From positions 2,790,001-2,854,000 of the forward strand of contig NZ_CP072036.1 in NCBI RefSeq assembly GCF_018847375.1: a stretch of 64,000 bases of DNA. Reading direction: 5' to 3'. The stretch comes from Akkermansia massiliensis (GTDB lineage Bacteria > Verrucomicrobiota > Verrucomicrobiia > Verrucomicrobiales > Akkermansiaceae). The translations under genes and the position numbers were made by a program. The first letter of the stretch is position 1, and every line of letters starts with the position of its first letter. Below are positions 51,655 to 60,390 of this stretch, one piece after another. Below the pieces are notes generated by a model. That model made no database searches and had not been told where the DNA came from. It saw only the letters and a list, made by a program, of their open reading frames with translations.

Positions 51655-52641
51655 ATGACGGAACACTTCCAATTCGCACAACCTGAATGGCTCTATGTCC
51701 TTCCCTTCATCTTGTGCCTCATTATCCTCCGCCGCAGGCGGGGGGCGGAAGGCTCCATCACCTACCCGACCGTTCGCTTCATCTCCTCCCTGGCGCGCAA
51801 TCCCCAATCCCTGGCCGGAAAAATAGGGGCCATTTGCTTCGTGCTGGCGGCGGCGGCCCTCGCCATCGCGCTGGCGCGCCCCCAAAAAGTGGAGGATAAA
51901 ACCTTCCGCACCGTCAACGGCATTGACATCATGATCGCCTTTGACCTCTCCTACTCCATGGAGACGCCGGACATGGTCCTCAACCGCATGCCCATCAACC
52001 GCCTGGTGGCCGCCAAGCATGTCATCACCCAATTCGTCGACAGCCGTCCGGACGACCGCATCGGCATCGTGGGCTTTGCCGGGAAAACCAAATCCTTCTG
52101 TCCGCTCACGCTGGACCACGCCCTGGTCAACGGCATCATCCGGGACTTCCATCCTCGCATGATCCAGGCGGACGGCACGGCCATCGGCTCCGCCATTGCG
52201 GCGGCGGCCACCCGGCTGGACGACCGCAAGGACACCAAATCCAAAATCATCATCCTGGTGACGGACGGCGCCTCCAACTCCGGCCAGATATCCCCGCTGG
52301 TGGCGGCGGAAAACGCGGCCAAGCTGGGCATCAAGATTTATACCATCGCCGTGGGCACGGAAGAAGGCACCCTGGCGAACGGGATGGTGGTGCAGAGCGA
52401 ATTTGACGAACCCACCCTGCGGAAAATAGCCCAGCTCACGGGCGGGGAGCACTTCCGGGCCACGAACATGGCCTCCTTCAACAAGGCGTTCGCCTCCATC
52501 GGCAAGCTGGAAAAAAGCGAGGCCAAGGTGCAGACCGTCCGCCACATTGAAGAATACTTCATGTACTTCCTCGTAACGGGCGCCGCGCTGACGCTTCTGG
52601 GCCTCTCCCTGCAAGTGCTCAAACCGGCCCCCGCCCCGTAA
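51655..52641 (+). CDS. batA: BatA-type VWA-domain membrane protein
   Basis: 328 residues: N-terminal membrane segment (WLYVLPFILCLIILRRRR), a second hydrophobic stretch (AGKIGAICFVLAAAALAIAL), a VWA domain with a complete MIDAS (IMIAFDLSYSMETPD, DxSxS) and a C-terminal helix (FLVTGAALTLLGLSLQV). BatA proteins form a membrane complex in Bacteroides aerotolerance operons and help survival in oxygen. Six bp after the DUF4381 gene. Confidence 0.9.
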   Translation: MTEHFQFAQPEWLYVLPFILCLIILRRRRGAEGSITYPTVRFISSLARNPQSLAGKIGAICFVLAAAALAIALARPQKVEDKTFRTVNGIDIMIAFDLSYSMETPDMVLNRMPINRLVAAKHVITQFVDSRPDDRIGIVGFAGKTKSFCPLTLDHALVNGIIRDFHPRMIQADGTAIGSAIAAAATRLDDRKDTKSKIIILVTDGASNSGQISPLVAAENAAKLGIKIYTIAVGTEEGTLANGMVVQSEFDEPTLRKIAQLTGGEHFRATNMASFNKAFASIGKLEKSEAKVQTVRHIEEYFMYFLVTGAALTLLGLSLQVLKPAPAP

Positions 52642-52659
52642 CACCATCCCTTTCCCGCC

Positions 52660-55101
52660 ATGACCTTCCTTTATCCCAACGTTCTGTACGCGCTCATCCT
52701 CCCGGCCCTGCTCGCGGCGGCGGCCTGGTGGCTGTGGCGCCGCCGTTCCAGAAAATGGGAAGTGCTCATCTCCCCGGAATACCGGCAGGAGCTGGTTCAC
52801 GCTCCGGCCACCTGGCACCGGGTGCTCCCCGTCATCTTTGCCGTGCTGGCTTCCATCTTCGCCATCCTCTCCATCGCGCGTCCGGTGGACGGCTACACGG
52901 AGGTAAAGGAGATTCCCAAATCGCGCAATATCCTCATCGCCATTGACTGCTCCCGCTCCATGCTCAGCAAGGACGCCTCCCCCACCCGCCTGGGAAGGGC
53001 TAAAACCGCCGCCTACGACCTGCTGGACGCCCTGCCGGGGGACAACTTCGGCATCATCATCTTCTCCGGGGACGCCGTCCTGCTCATGCCCCTTACCCAT
53101 GACCACAACGCGCTGAAGGAAACCATCGAACAGCTTCAATTCGGCTGGGTCTCCCAGGGAGGCACCAATCTGGAAAACGTCGTCCGGCTGGCCCTCCAGA
53201 CCTTCAAGCGGGACAAGGAGGCGGACGCCAAAAACGCCCTGGTCATCCTCAGCGACGGGGAAGACACCGTCAACATCACTTACAAGACGGCGGAAGCCGC
53301 CAGGCAGCACCAGCTCATCATCGTAACGGCGGGCATCGGCACCACCATCGGCACCACCATTCCGGATGAGCAATCCCCCTCCGGCCTGTACCGGGACCGC
53401 CGCGGCCAGCATGTCGTCTCCAAGCTCAATCCGGAAAGCCTGCAATACCTGGCCCGGCAGACGGACGGCCAGTATGTGCAGCTCTCCGACGGAGCGGCGC
53501 TGAACCGCTTCGTCAGGGACATCGCGGACCGCCTGGACATCACGGAAGGCCGGGAGGAAGTGCGCCGCGTGCCGAACGACCGCTACGTCATCTTTGCCGT
53601 TCCGGCCCTCATCTGCCTGCTCCTCACTCTTCTGGCAGGTACCCGCTGGCGCTCCTTCCGCCGTTCCGGACGCCGCGGCATGACCGCCCTGGCCGCCGCA
53701 ACCCTGCTCTGCGCCGGACTGCTGGGCACGGAAGCGCGCGCGGACACGAGCGCCCTGGACAACGTCACGGACCTGATCCGGACGGGAAAGACAGAGGAAG
53801 CCGTCAAGGCCATTGATGAAATGCTCGCCGTTCCGGACCTGGCGGAAGAAACGCGCCAGGCCCTGGAATTCGCCAAAGGCTGCCTGGAACAAAAAGCGGA
53901 CAACCCCAAGGAAGCCGCGGAAGCATTCTCCCAGGCGCTCCTTTCTCCCAAAGCCTCCCTTCAGGCGGATTCCCACTTCAACCTTGGCAACCTGGAAGCC
54001 GCCCAGGCCCGTAAAACCATGATCTTCTCCCGGCCGGAAGGGGAACAACCGCAGGCGCAGCCCTCTTCCATTGATGACCAGATCAAGGAAATTGACGCCC
54101 GCCTGGCAAAAATACCCGTGGCGAAAGAACACGTCAAGGAAGCCGTCAAGCGCTTTGACGACGCCCTCTCCGCCTACGGCTCCCATGAAGGAGCGGCCGC
54201 CAACAAGGAGGAAATGCTCCGTTACGACAAATCTCTGGACGAATACCGCAAGCAGTTGGAGGAATTAAAGAAGAAATTGGAAGAGGAAAAGAAAAAACAA
54301 CAAGAGCAGCAGAACAAGGACCAGAACAAGGACCAGAACAAGGACCAGAACAAGGACCAGAACAAGGACCAGAACAAGGACCAGAACAAGGACCAAGACA
54401 AGGACCAAGACAAGGACCAAGACAAGGACCAAGACAAGGACCAAGACAAGGACCAAGACAAGGACCAAGACAAGGACCAAGACAAGGACCAAGACAAGGA
54501 CCAAGACAAGGACCAAGACAAGGACCAAGACAAGGACCAAGACAAGGACCAAGACAAGGACCAAGACAAGGACCAAGACAAGGACCAAGACAAGGACCAA
54601 GACAAGGACCAAGACAAGGACCAAGACAAGGACCAAGACAAGGACCAAGACAAGGACCAAGACAAGGACCAAGACAAGGACCAAGACAAGGACCAAGACA
54701 AGGACCAAGACAAGGACCAAGACAAGGACCAAGACAAGGACCAAGACAAGGACCAAGACAAGGGCCAAGACAAGGACCAAGACAAGGACCAGAACAAGGA
54801 CCAAGACAAGGATAACGCCGCGGGCAAGGAAAACAAGAGGGACGAAAATGAAATGAAAAACGCCCAGCTCCCCTCCTCTCCGGAAAAAGACAAGCTGCCT
54901 GAAACGCCCGGCATGGAAAAACCGCAGCCCAAGCCGCAGCCGGAAGGGGACAAGCCCGTACCGGTAGCCACGCAAAAGGAAAGCAAGGAGGAAAAGGAAC
55001 GCCGGGAGGCAAGAGCCATCCTGATGGAACGCAGGGACATTGAACCCGGCTGCCCCGTTCCCCAGCGTTCGCCGGAAATTCCTCCGGACAAGGATTATTA
55101 A
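52660..55101 (+). CDS. batB: BatB-BatC fusion: VWA membrane protein with TPR part and a 41-unit KDQ repeat tail
   Basis: 813 residues. The BatB part has N-terminal membrane helices, a VWA domain with MIDAS (IAIDCSRSMLSKD) and a helix at ~307-325. At ~341-361 (TALAAATLLCAGLLGTEARA) there is an internal signal-peptide-like segment, after which a TPR-like BatC part begins, as expected if two genes were fused. Residues 552-715 are 41 tetrapeptides, mostly Asp-Lys-Asp-Gln, first preceded by Asn-Lys-Asp-Gln units. The tail is highly charged and probably disordered. The frame is uninterrupted. Confidence 0.85.
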   Translation: MTFLYPNVLYALILPALLAAAAWWLWRRRSRKWEVLISPEYRQELVHAPATWHRVLPVIFAVLASIFAILSIARPVDGYTEVKEIPKSRNILIAIDCSRSMLSKDASPTRLGRAKTAAYDLLDALPGDNFGIIIFSGDAVLLMPLTHDHNALKETIEQLQFGWVSQGGTNLENVVRLALQTFKRDKEADAKNALVILSDGEDTVNITYKTAEAARQHQLIIVTAGIGTTIGTTIPDEQSPSGLYRDRRGQHVVSKLNPESLQYLARQTDGQYVQLSDGAALNRFVRDIADRLDITEGREEVRRVPNDRYVIFAVPALICLLLTLLAGTRWRSFRRSGRRGMTALAAATLLCAGLLGTEARADTSALDNVTDLIRTGKTEEAVKAIDEMLAVPDLAEETRQALEFAKGCLEQKADNPKEAAEAFSQALLSPKASLQADSHFNLGNLEAAQARKTMIFSRPEGEQPQAQPSSIDDQIKEIDARLAKIPVAKEHVKEAVKRFDDALSAYGSHEGAAANKEEMLRYDKSLDEYRKQLEELKKKLEEEKKKQQEQQNKDQNKDQNKDQNKDQNKDQNKDQNKDQDKDQDKDQDKDQDKDQDKDQDKDQDKDQDKDQDKDQDKDQDKDQDKDQDKDQDKDQDKDQDKDQDKDQDKDQDKDQDKDQDKDQDKDQDKDQDKDQDKDQDKDQDKDQDKDQDKDQDKDQDKGQDKDQDKDQNKDQDKDNAAGKENKRDENEMKNAQLPSSPEKDKLPETPGMEKPQPKPQPEGDKPVPVATQKESKEEKERREARAILMERRDIEPGCPVPQRSPEIPPDKDY
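54313..54804 (+). repeat. Coding minisatellite: 41 copies of a 12-bp unit
   Basis: Seven units of aacaaggaccag/aa type, then 34 more, nearly all gacaaggaccaa, with one gacaagggccaa at 54757-54768 and an Asn variant at 54793-54804. A 12-bp period keeps the reading frame whatever the copy number, so length can vary without a frameshift. Confidence 0.95.
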
Positions 55102-55151
55102 CCCGTTCCGCCCGCATCCACGATGCCAACCCTTCAAACATATCCCGCAAC

Positions 55152-57569
55152 ATGATGAAAAAACTGCTCGCCATTCTTTCGCTCTTCTTCTGCATGACCG
55201 TCACGCTCATGGCTCAGCAGGTGGTCACCACCTGGCTGTCCGACGCCGTTGTGCCGGGAGAACAAACCCGCCTCTTCATCATCCTGACGGACGGCAGCAT
55301 CGCCCGCCAGGACCCGCTTCCCAGGGTGAAGGGCGCCAGCCTGCGCTGGGTCAGCCAGGGCAACTATATCCGCTGGCCGGGGTCCCCCAACCAGTCCGCC
55401 TTCCTGATGGCTATTGAAGTAACTCCGGACGAAGTGGGCACCGTGGAAATCCCGTCCCTGACCCTGCAAGCCAACAACGGCCGCTCCTATACCACGCTTC
55501 CCCAGACGCTGACCGTCTACCCGTACAGCGCCATCAAGTGGAACACGCTGAACCTGAACGGCACTACGGTTCCGTACGGCATGCTGTGGCATGTGGACAA
55601 CCAGAAGCCCTATGTCCACCAGCCGGACCGCTGCGAACTGAAAATTTATGCTCCGGAATACATTCTGGAATACACGGCGCCCACCATCACCACCTCCAAC
55701 CTGGCTACATGGCGCTTTGAACCCACGCTGGTGGAATTGCTCCGCGGCCAGCCCCGCGGCTCCGTGCTCTATAAAGGCGTCAACTGGAACGTCATGACCT
55801 TCCAGAGCACTCTATTCCCGCTGCGCGCCGGGGAAGTCACGGCGGCGGGCACTGTCACGGCACGCGCCGCCCTGCCGGAAGCGGATCCCCTCATCGCCAA
55901 CTTCATCCGCTCGGAGGTACTGGTGGAAATGTCCATTCCGGAAGTGAAAATCACGGCCCAGGAACTCCCGGAGGGAGCGCCCGCCTCTTTCACCAACGCC
56001 GTGGGGGACTTCCGCATCTCCGCCAGCACGGATGCCCGGGACCTCAGCGCCAATGAACCCATCACCGTTAAAATCAAGGTGACGGGCACGGGCAACATCC
56101 ACAGCATTGCCTGCCCGGCCCTCACGGACGCTTCCAACTGGAAGCTTTACCCGCCCAACAAGCTGGACCCGGGCCAGAACACGCGCTCCATCCAGGGAAC
56201 CGTGGAATTCCAGCAAATGATGCGCCCGATTGCCCAGACGGACGCCATCCCGCCCTTTGAACTCACCTTCTTTGACCCCAGCACGCAACAGTACAAAACC
56301 GTAACCACCTCCCCCATTCCCCTGGAATGGAAGGCCTCCGCCATCACCGGAACGGCGGCCGGCGGAGCCGCTCCCGCCACGCCGCCCCCGGCAGGCACCA
56401 TTCCGGTAGCGGAAATGACGGACATTTACGGGATCATGCCCGCCGCCGTCATGAACGCCCTCACCGCTCCGGCTCACTGGGGATGGTACTTCCTGGCCTA
56501 CATCCCCGCCGTCGTCCTGCTGGGCATGGCCCTGATCCGCTACATCCGGAGAGTCCAGAAGGAAAGCTTCACGGCCCGGGAACGCATGCGTTCCTTCCGG
56601 AGGCTCTCCTCCACGCCGCGCCAGGCCAGCCCCACGGAATTCCTGCGAGCCGCCGGCAACTTCATCGAATCCTACATTCCTCCTTCCAAGCAGAATGAAG
56701 AAATGAAAACCATCCTTCAGCTCCGGGATGACAGGGCGTTCAAGCCCTCCGGCTCTTCGGACGAACTGCCGCACGCGGAACGCCAGCACATGCTCCAGGC
56801 CATTAAAAAAGCCATCGCCAAGCTTCCCGTGCTCATCATGGCCGCCGTCCTGGCCCTGTCCGTGGCCGGAGCAGCCGGAAACGCCGCGGAAACGGACAAC
56901 CTGGGCGTGCAGGCCTATGAACAGGGAGAATACGCCAAGGCCATTGACTACTTCAGCAGGGAAAGCAACGATACGGACCTCTCCAAGTCGGAACGCGCCT
57001 ATGCCAGCTTCGGCATCGGCAACTCCTACTACCGCATGAACAAGCCCGGTCTGGCCGCCCTCAACTACCGCCGCGCGCTGGAACTCTCCCCGTACTTCAC
57101 GGAAGCCAGATACAACCTGCAATTCATCGAACGCAAGGAGGGGGCCATCCTCCCCGCCAATACCACGGAAAACCAGTGGCTCACTTACATCAGCCATGAT
57201 GCGCTCGGCCCCATCTCCATCCTGTCCGGCGCCGTCATGCTCACCTTCCTGGCGCTCCTGACCGTCACCCGCAGGCACGGGGCGCTGCTGACCATCCTGG
57301 CCACCCTCAGCGGACTGGTCACCGTGGCGGCCATCATGAACTACATCATGTACCCGGAAACCCCGGAATCCATCCCGGCGGACCGGCTGCTGGTCGTCAC
57401 CCAGAAAACGCCCGGCAGGCACGCGGCGGACATGAACAGCCCGGCGGTCATCACCCTGCCGGAATCCACCCCGCTCATCCTGCGCGCGGAACGCGGCTCC
57501 TGGTACTACGCCAGCACCTTCCAGAACACGCCCGTCTGGATACCCAGGACGGACGCGCAGCCGCTGTAA
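55152..57569 (+). CDS. batD: BatD-BatE fusion: exported beta-domain protein with TPR and SH3-like end
   Basis: 805 residues. Signal peptide (LLAILSLFFCMTVTLMA), a BatD-type region of immunoglobulin-like domains (~22-430) and a transmembrane helix (~436-458). A second internal signal-like stretch (~554-578, VLIMAAVLALSVAGAAGNAA) precedes a TPR region (~584-660; NLGVQAYEQGEYAKAIDYF), two helices (~690-740) and a terminal SH3-like domain (LILRAERGSWYYASTFQNTP), the BatE layout. Two genes thus seem to be joined. ATG 55152 and 55155 are adjacent options. A terminator follows, so this is the end of the operon. Confidence 0.85.
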   Translation: MMKKLLAILSLFFCMTVTLMAQQVVTTWLSDAVVPGEQTRLFIILTDGSIARQDPLPRVKGASLRWVSQGNYIRWPGSPNQSAFLMAIEVTPDEVGTVEIPSLTLQANNGRSYTTLPQTLTVYPYSAIKWNTLNLNGTTVPYGMLWHVDNQKPYVHQPDRCELKIYAPEYILEYTAPTITTSNLATWRFEPTLVELLRGQPRGSVLYKGVNWNVMTFQSTLFPLRAGEVTAAGTVTARAALPEADPLIANFIRSEVLVEMSIPEVKITAQELPEGAPASFTNAVGDFRISASTDARDLSANEPITVKIKVTGTGNIHSIACPALTDASNWKLYPPNKLDPGQNTRSIQGTVEFQQMMRPIAQTDAIPPFELTFFDPSTQQYKTVTTSPIPLEWKASAITGTAAGGAAPATPPPAGTIPVAEMTDIYGIMPAAVMNALTAPAHWGWYFLAYIPAVVLLGMALIRYIRRVQKESFTARERMRSFRRLSSTPRQASPTEFLRAAGNFIESYIPPSKQNEEMKTILQLRDDRAFKPSGSSDELPHAERQHMLQAIKKAIAKLPVLIMAAVLALSVAGAAGNAAETDNLGVQAYEQGEYAKAIDYFSRESNDTDLSKSERAYASFGIGNSYYRMNKPGLAALNYRRALELSPYFTEARYNLQFIERKEGAILPANTTENQWLTYISHDALGPISILSGAVMLTFLALLTVTRRHGALLTILATLSGLVTVAAIMNYIMYPETPESIPADRLLVVTQKTPGRHAADMNSPAVITLPESTPLILRAERGSWYYASTFQNTPVWIPRTDAQPL

Positions 57570-57594
57570 CGCTTTTTATCCCGCCCTCACCATG

Positions 57595-57642
57595 GGCCGC
57601 CCTTCCCGGAACACCGTATTTCCGGAAGGGCGGCCTTTTTTA
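57595..57642 (+). terminator. Terminator of the Bat operon
   Basis: GC-rich hairpin (GGCCGCCCTTCC/GGAAGGGCGGCC, 57595-57635) followed by TTTTTT. Confidence 0.85.
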
Positions 57643-58019
57643 CGGCTGCGTTAAAACCCTCTTCGCAACCGGAAGAGGCTGGAACCAGAAAATGGCAGCA
57701 CCTCTGATGCACCGTTCATGAGCGTTTTCCTCCCTTTTCCACTATGTGGCACGGAGATTTGCCGCCTTTCCCTGCTTCCTTTTCCATTTCAAGTAGAAAA
57801 AATCTCCGGAAGGTCCCCTTCCGGAGACGCACAGGCGATTCCCCGGTCTCCATGAACAAAAAAAGCCAATGCCCCATCATATCCACAGGGCACGCGTGTG
57901 TTAAAAACCGTTCGCTGGCGCCCTTCCGCCCAAGTTGACGCAAGGGCTTGCGGCGCTCCTGATGATGCGGAAAAAATCCGTGCGCCCCGTTTCGCCCGCG
58001 GGCCGGCCCGCACCATGGC
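57643..58019. other. Intergenic region with terminator and repeat motif
   Basis: About 380 bp between the Bat operon and a convergent aldo/keto reductase gene. It holds a minus-strand terminator (57796-57827) and, at about 57936-57962, a hairpin motif ending TTGCGGCGCTCCTGA that matches one at about 944. No credible ORF. Confidence 0.45.
57796..57827 (-). terminator. Intrinsic terminator on the minus strand
   Basis: Perfect 11-bp stem TCTCCGGAAGG/CCTTCCGGAGA with a 3-nt loop; A-tract 57797-57802 gives a U-tract on the minus strand. Probably ends the aldo/keto reductase transcript. Confidence 0.75.
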
Positions 58020-58853
58020 TCACCAGGAATCCAGATGCACCTTCCTGCCCGGAGGCGGAAAAGCCTCGTCCAGCAAATCCACATCCTCCGCAGTCAGCTT
58101 AATGGACAAGCTCCGGTAATTCTGCTGAACATGCATGACGGAACCGGCCTTGGGGATAGCAATCATTCCGGGGCGGCGCAGAATCCAGGCCAGCGCGATC
58201 TGCACCGGGGTGGCCTCATGCTTCTGCGCAATCTCCATCAGAACCGGATTGCGGGACAGCCGCCCTTCATCCGCAGGCGAATAGGCCATCACGGGAATGT
58301 GGCGCTCCCGGCACCACGGCAGCAGGTCGTACTCCACGCCGCGATGGGCCAGATTATAAAGAATCTGGTTGGCGGCGCAGGAGACTCCCCCCGGGACGGC
58401 ATAAAAACGCTCCATTTCCGGAACATCCATATTGCTGACGCCCCAGGCCTTTATCTTACCCTCCTGCTGCAGCTCAATCATGGAGGCAACCGTATCTTCA
58501 ATGGGATGGGGACCGCTCCAGTGAAGCAGGAACAAATCCACGTAATCCGTCCGCAGCTTGTTCAGGCTCCGTTCGCAGGCGGCCTTGGTTCCGGTCCTGC
58601 TGGCGTTGCCGGGCAGAACCTTGGTAACCAGGAAAACACGGTCGCGCAATCCGCGGATTGCCGTTCCCACCAACTCCTCGTTGCCATACATCTCCGCCGT
58701 GTCAACCACGCTCATGCCAAGCTCAATGCCCGCACGCAGCGCCTCTACTTCTTCGGCTTCCCTCAAGGCGGATTTTCCCATCTTCCAAGTTCCCTGCCCC
58801 AGGGCGCAAACCTTCCGATGGTCCGGAAAAATTACTGAGTGTTCCATCATCAA
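58020..58853 (-). CDS. Aldo/keto reductase (second copy)
   Basis: 277 residues, NADPH-dependent. Tetrad: D51 and Y56 (SVVDTAEMYGNEELVG), K78 (LVTKVLPGN) and H111 (LLHWSGPHP); cofactor motif IPKAGSVMHVQQNYRSL. Only distantly like the copy at 24751-25596. Three adjacent ATG codons (58853, 58850, 58847) are possible starts. It is about 700 bp from the next minus-strand gene and so probably a separate unit, within a second redox module. Confidence 0.9.
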   Translation of the reverse strand: MMMEHSVIFPDHRKVCALGQGTWKMGKSALREAEEVEALRAGIELGMSVVDTAEMYGNEELVGTAIRGLRDRVFLVTKVLPGNASRTGTKAACERSLNKLRTDYVDLFLLHWSGPHPIEDTVASMIELQQEGKIKAWGVSNMDVPEMERFYAVPGGVSCAANQILYNLAHRGVEYDLLPWCRERHIPVMAYSPADEGRLSRNPVLMEIAQKHEATPVQIALAWILRRPGMIAIPKAGSVMHVQQNYRSLSIKLTAEDVDLLDEAFPPPGRKVHLDSW

Positions 58854-59552
58854 CTATTCTTTCTACCTGATCGTACAATTCCATGCTGTATAAACCTTTG
58901 ACAGCATGCGAGAAAAAAAGCTCAAGAATCAGGACGTTTCCCATGGCCGCCTCATCCAACTTCTTCTCCCCTTCTCCCGGCGCGGCGCAAAACACCCCTC
59001 ATTAAAACATTACTCAACATGCTACTGGTGAACGCATTTTAAAACAACCTCCCATCCCATCCGGGCATGCCGGCATCAAAAAACCCGCGCAACCGTCCTG
59101 TCATACGTGCTGCGGGGGCACCCCGCCTCCTGCCTGAAAAAATCTTTTCCGTCCCTCTTCGGCAGGAGGCCGCCCCTCCGGCACTTCCCCTCTTTCCCGT
59201 GAACTTTATCCCTCCGCTCCTTCCGGAAAAGAATTTCTCCCGGCTCTTCACAGGAACGGCAGCCGCACGGCGGGAGAGGTACTCCGAACCATTCAGGCTG
59301 AAAATTGCCGGTGCCGATAGCCCAGGCCATAACCGTCCTCCTTCCGTGTGGCGACAGTACCTTCCGGGAAAATCCGCCTCTGCGGACAACCGCAGCCGCC
59401 CCCTCTCCGTTCAGCCCTGCAAAGGTAAAATCAATCAACCGGAGTCCACGCCATTTCTTATCACGGCGCCGGCATCCGTCAACGCCTTAATCCCTCCACG
59501 GGCATTTCAACGCCGTTATTTCCCGGGATCTGCGGTTGCTCGCCCTGAATCG
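58854..59552. other. Long intergenic region, no supported gene
   Basis: About 700 bp. Hairpins are visible (for example GCCTCCTGCC/GGCAGGAGGC at about 59126-59170, and a dyad GCTGT...ACAGC around 58880-58905 that could be an operator of the reductase gene). Long open frames on both strands (such as 59067-60272) are GC-driven and have no domain. Confidence 0.4.
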
Positions 59553-60113
59553 TCATTGCCTGATATTCCTGATGACCCGGGCCGGAACGCCGCCTACAAT
59601 CGCGTTGGCCGGAACATCCCCGGTGACGACGGCTCCGGCGGCCACGATGGCATTTTCCCCCACCGTCACGCCGGGCAAAACGGTAGCCCCGGCCCCTATC
59701 CACGCCTTCCGTCCTATCACGATGGGGAGCCCATAAACATGACGGCGCAATTCCGGTTCCTCCGCGTGATTCTCCGTAATCAGCTTCACTCCCGGACCGA
59801 TCAGCACGCCGTCACCAATCGTGATTCCGCCACGGTCCATGAACGTGCAGCCGCAATTCACGAACGCGTTCCTGCCGAACCGTGTAAAACGGCCGAAATC
59901 GGTATAAAAAGGCGGCACGATCCAAGTCGTTTCATCGATCAACTCCCCCGTCAATTCGCTCATGACAGCCCGCGTCTCTGCGGCATCATGGTAGCCCGCA
60001 TTCAACTCTCCGGTGATGCGGAAGGCCCTCGTGATCAACTCTTCTATGACCGGGTACTCGGGATCGTCCAGCCGTATCAACTCTCCCCGGCGCATTCTTT
60101 CCAATATATCCAT
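59553..60113 (-). CDS. Left-handed beta-helix sugar O-acetyltransferase (MaA/LacA/NodL type)
   Basis: 186 residues. Hexapeptide repeats run from ~95 to 170 ([36 protein letters not shown]), with catalytic H116 in ITENHAEEP and the N-terminal helical domain ([18 protein letters not shown]) typical of maltose/galactoside acetyltransferases. It transfers acetyl from acetyl-CoA to a sugar hydroxyl. Genes of this type often lie with aldo/keto reductases and alpha/beta hydrolases as here. Confidence 0.9.
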   Translation of the reverse strand: MDILERMRRGELIRLDDPEYPVIEELITRAFRITGELNAGYHDAAETRAVMSELTGELIDETTWIVPPFYTDFGRFTRFGRNAFVNCGCTFMDRGGITIGDGVLIGPGVKLITENHAEEPELRRHVYGLPIVIGRKAWIGAGATVLPGVTVGENAIVAAGAVVTGDVPANAIVGGVPARVIRNIRQ

Positions 60114-60390
60114 CTGTTTTTCTTTTCAATTCTTCAAGTGACAATATCCATGGACCATTCCGCGCCCATGGAACTACCGGGCGCCCCGGCAACGGGAAAG
60201 CGGAGAACCCTGAATAAAATCCATCCACTTACTCTTCTTGTACGCCATGGCCTTCTGCCAATGATGCAATAAAAGAGGCTCTCCCGTTCACACGGTCCCA
60301 ATAAAACCTTTCCTTCCGTTCTCTAATCGTGTGCTCCGGGAACATTACCGGGAAAAAGCTTCCATGGGATACTCCCGGGCAGCACCGGCC

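Noticed and set aside
51013..54186. Minus-strand ORF of about 1050 codons
   Set aside because: Antisense to the DUF4381, batA and batB genes; it arises from high GC at third positions and shows no domain.
54146..55210. Minus-strand Cys/Gly/Pro- or Leu/Val-rich repeat ORFs
   Set aside because: They are the complement of the Asp-Lys-Asp-Gln minisatellite inside the intact batB frame.
59067..60272. Plus-strand ORF of 401 codons
   Set aside because: Antisense to the acetyltransferase and without any recognisable domain.
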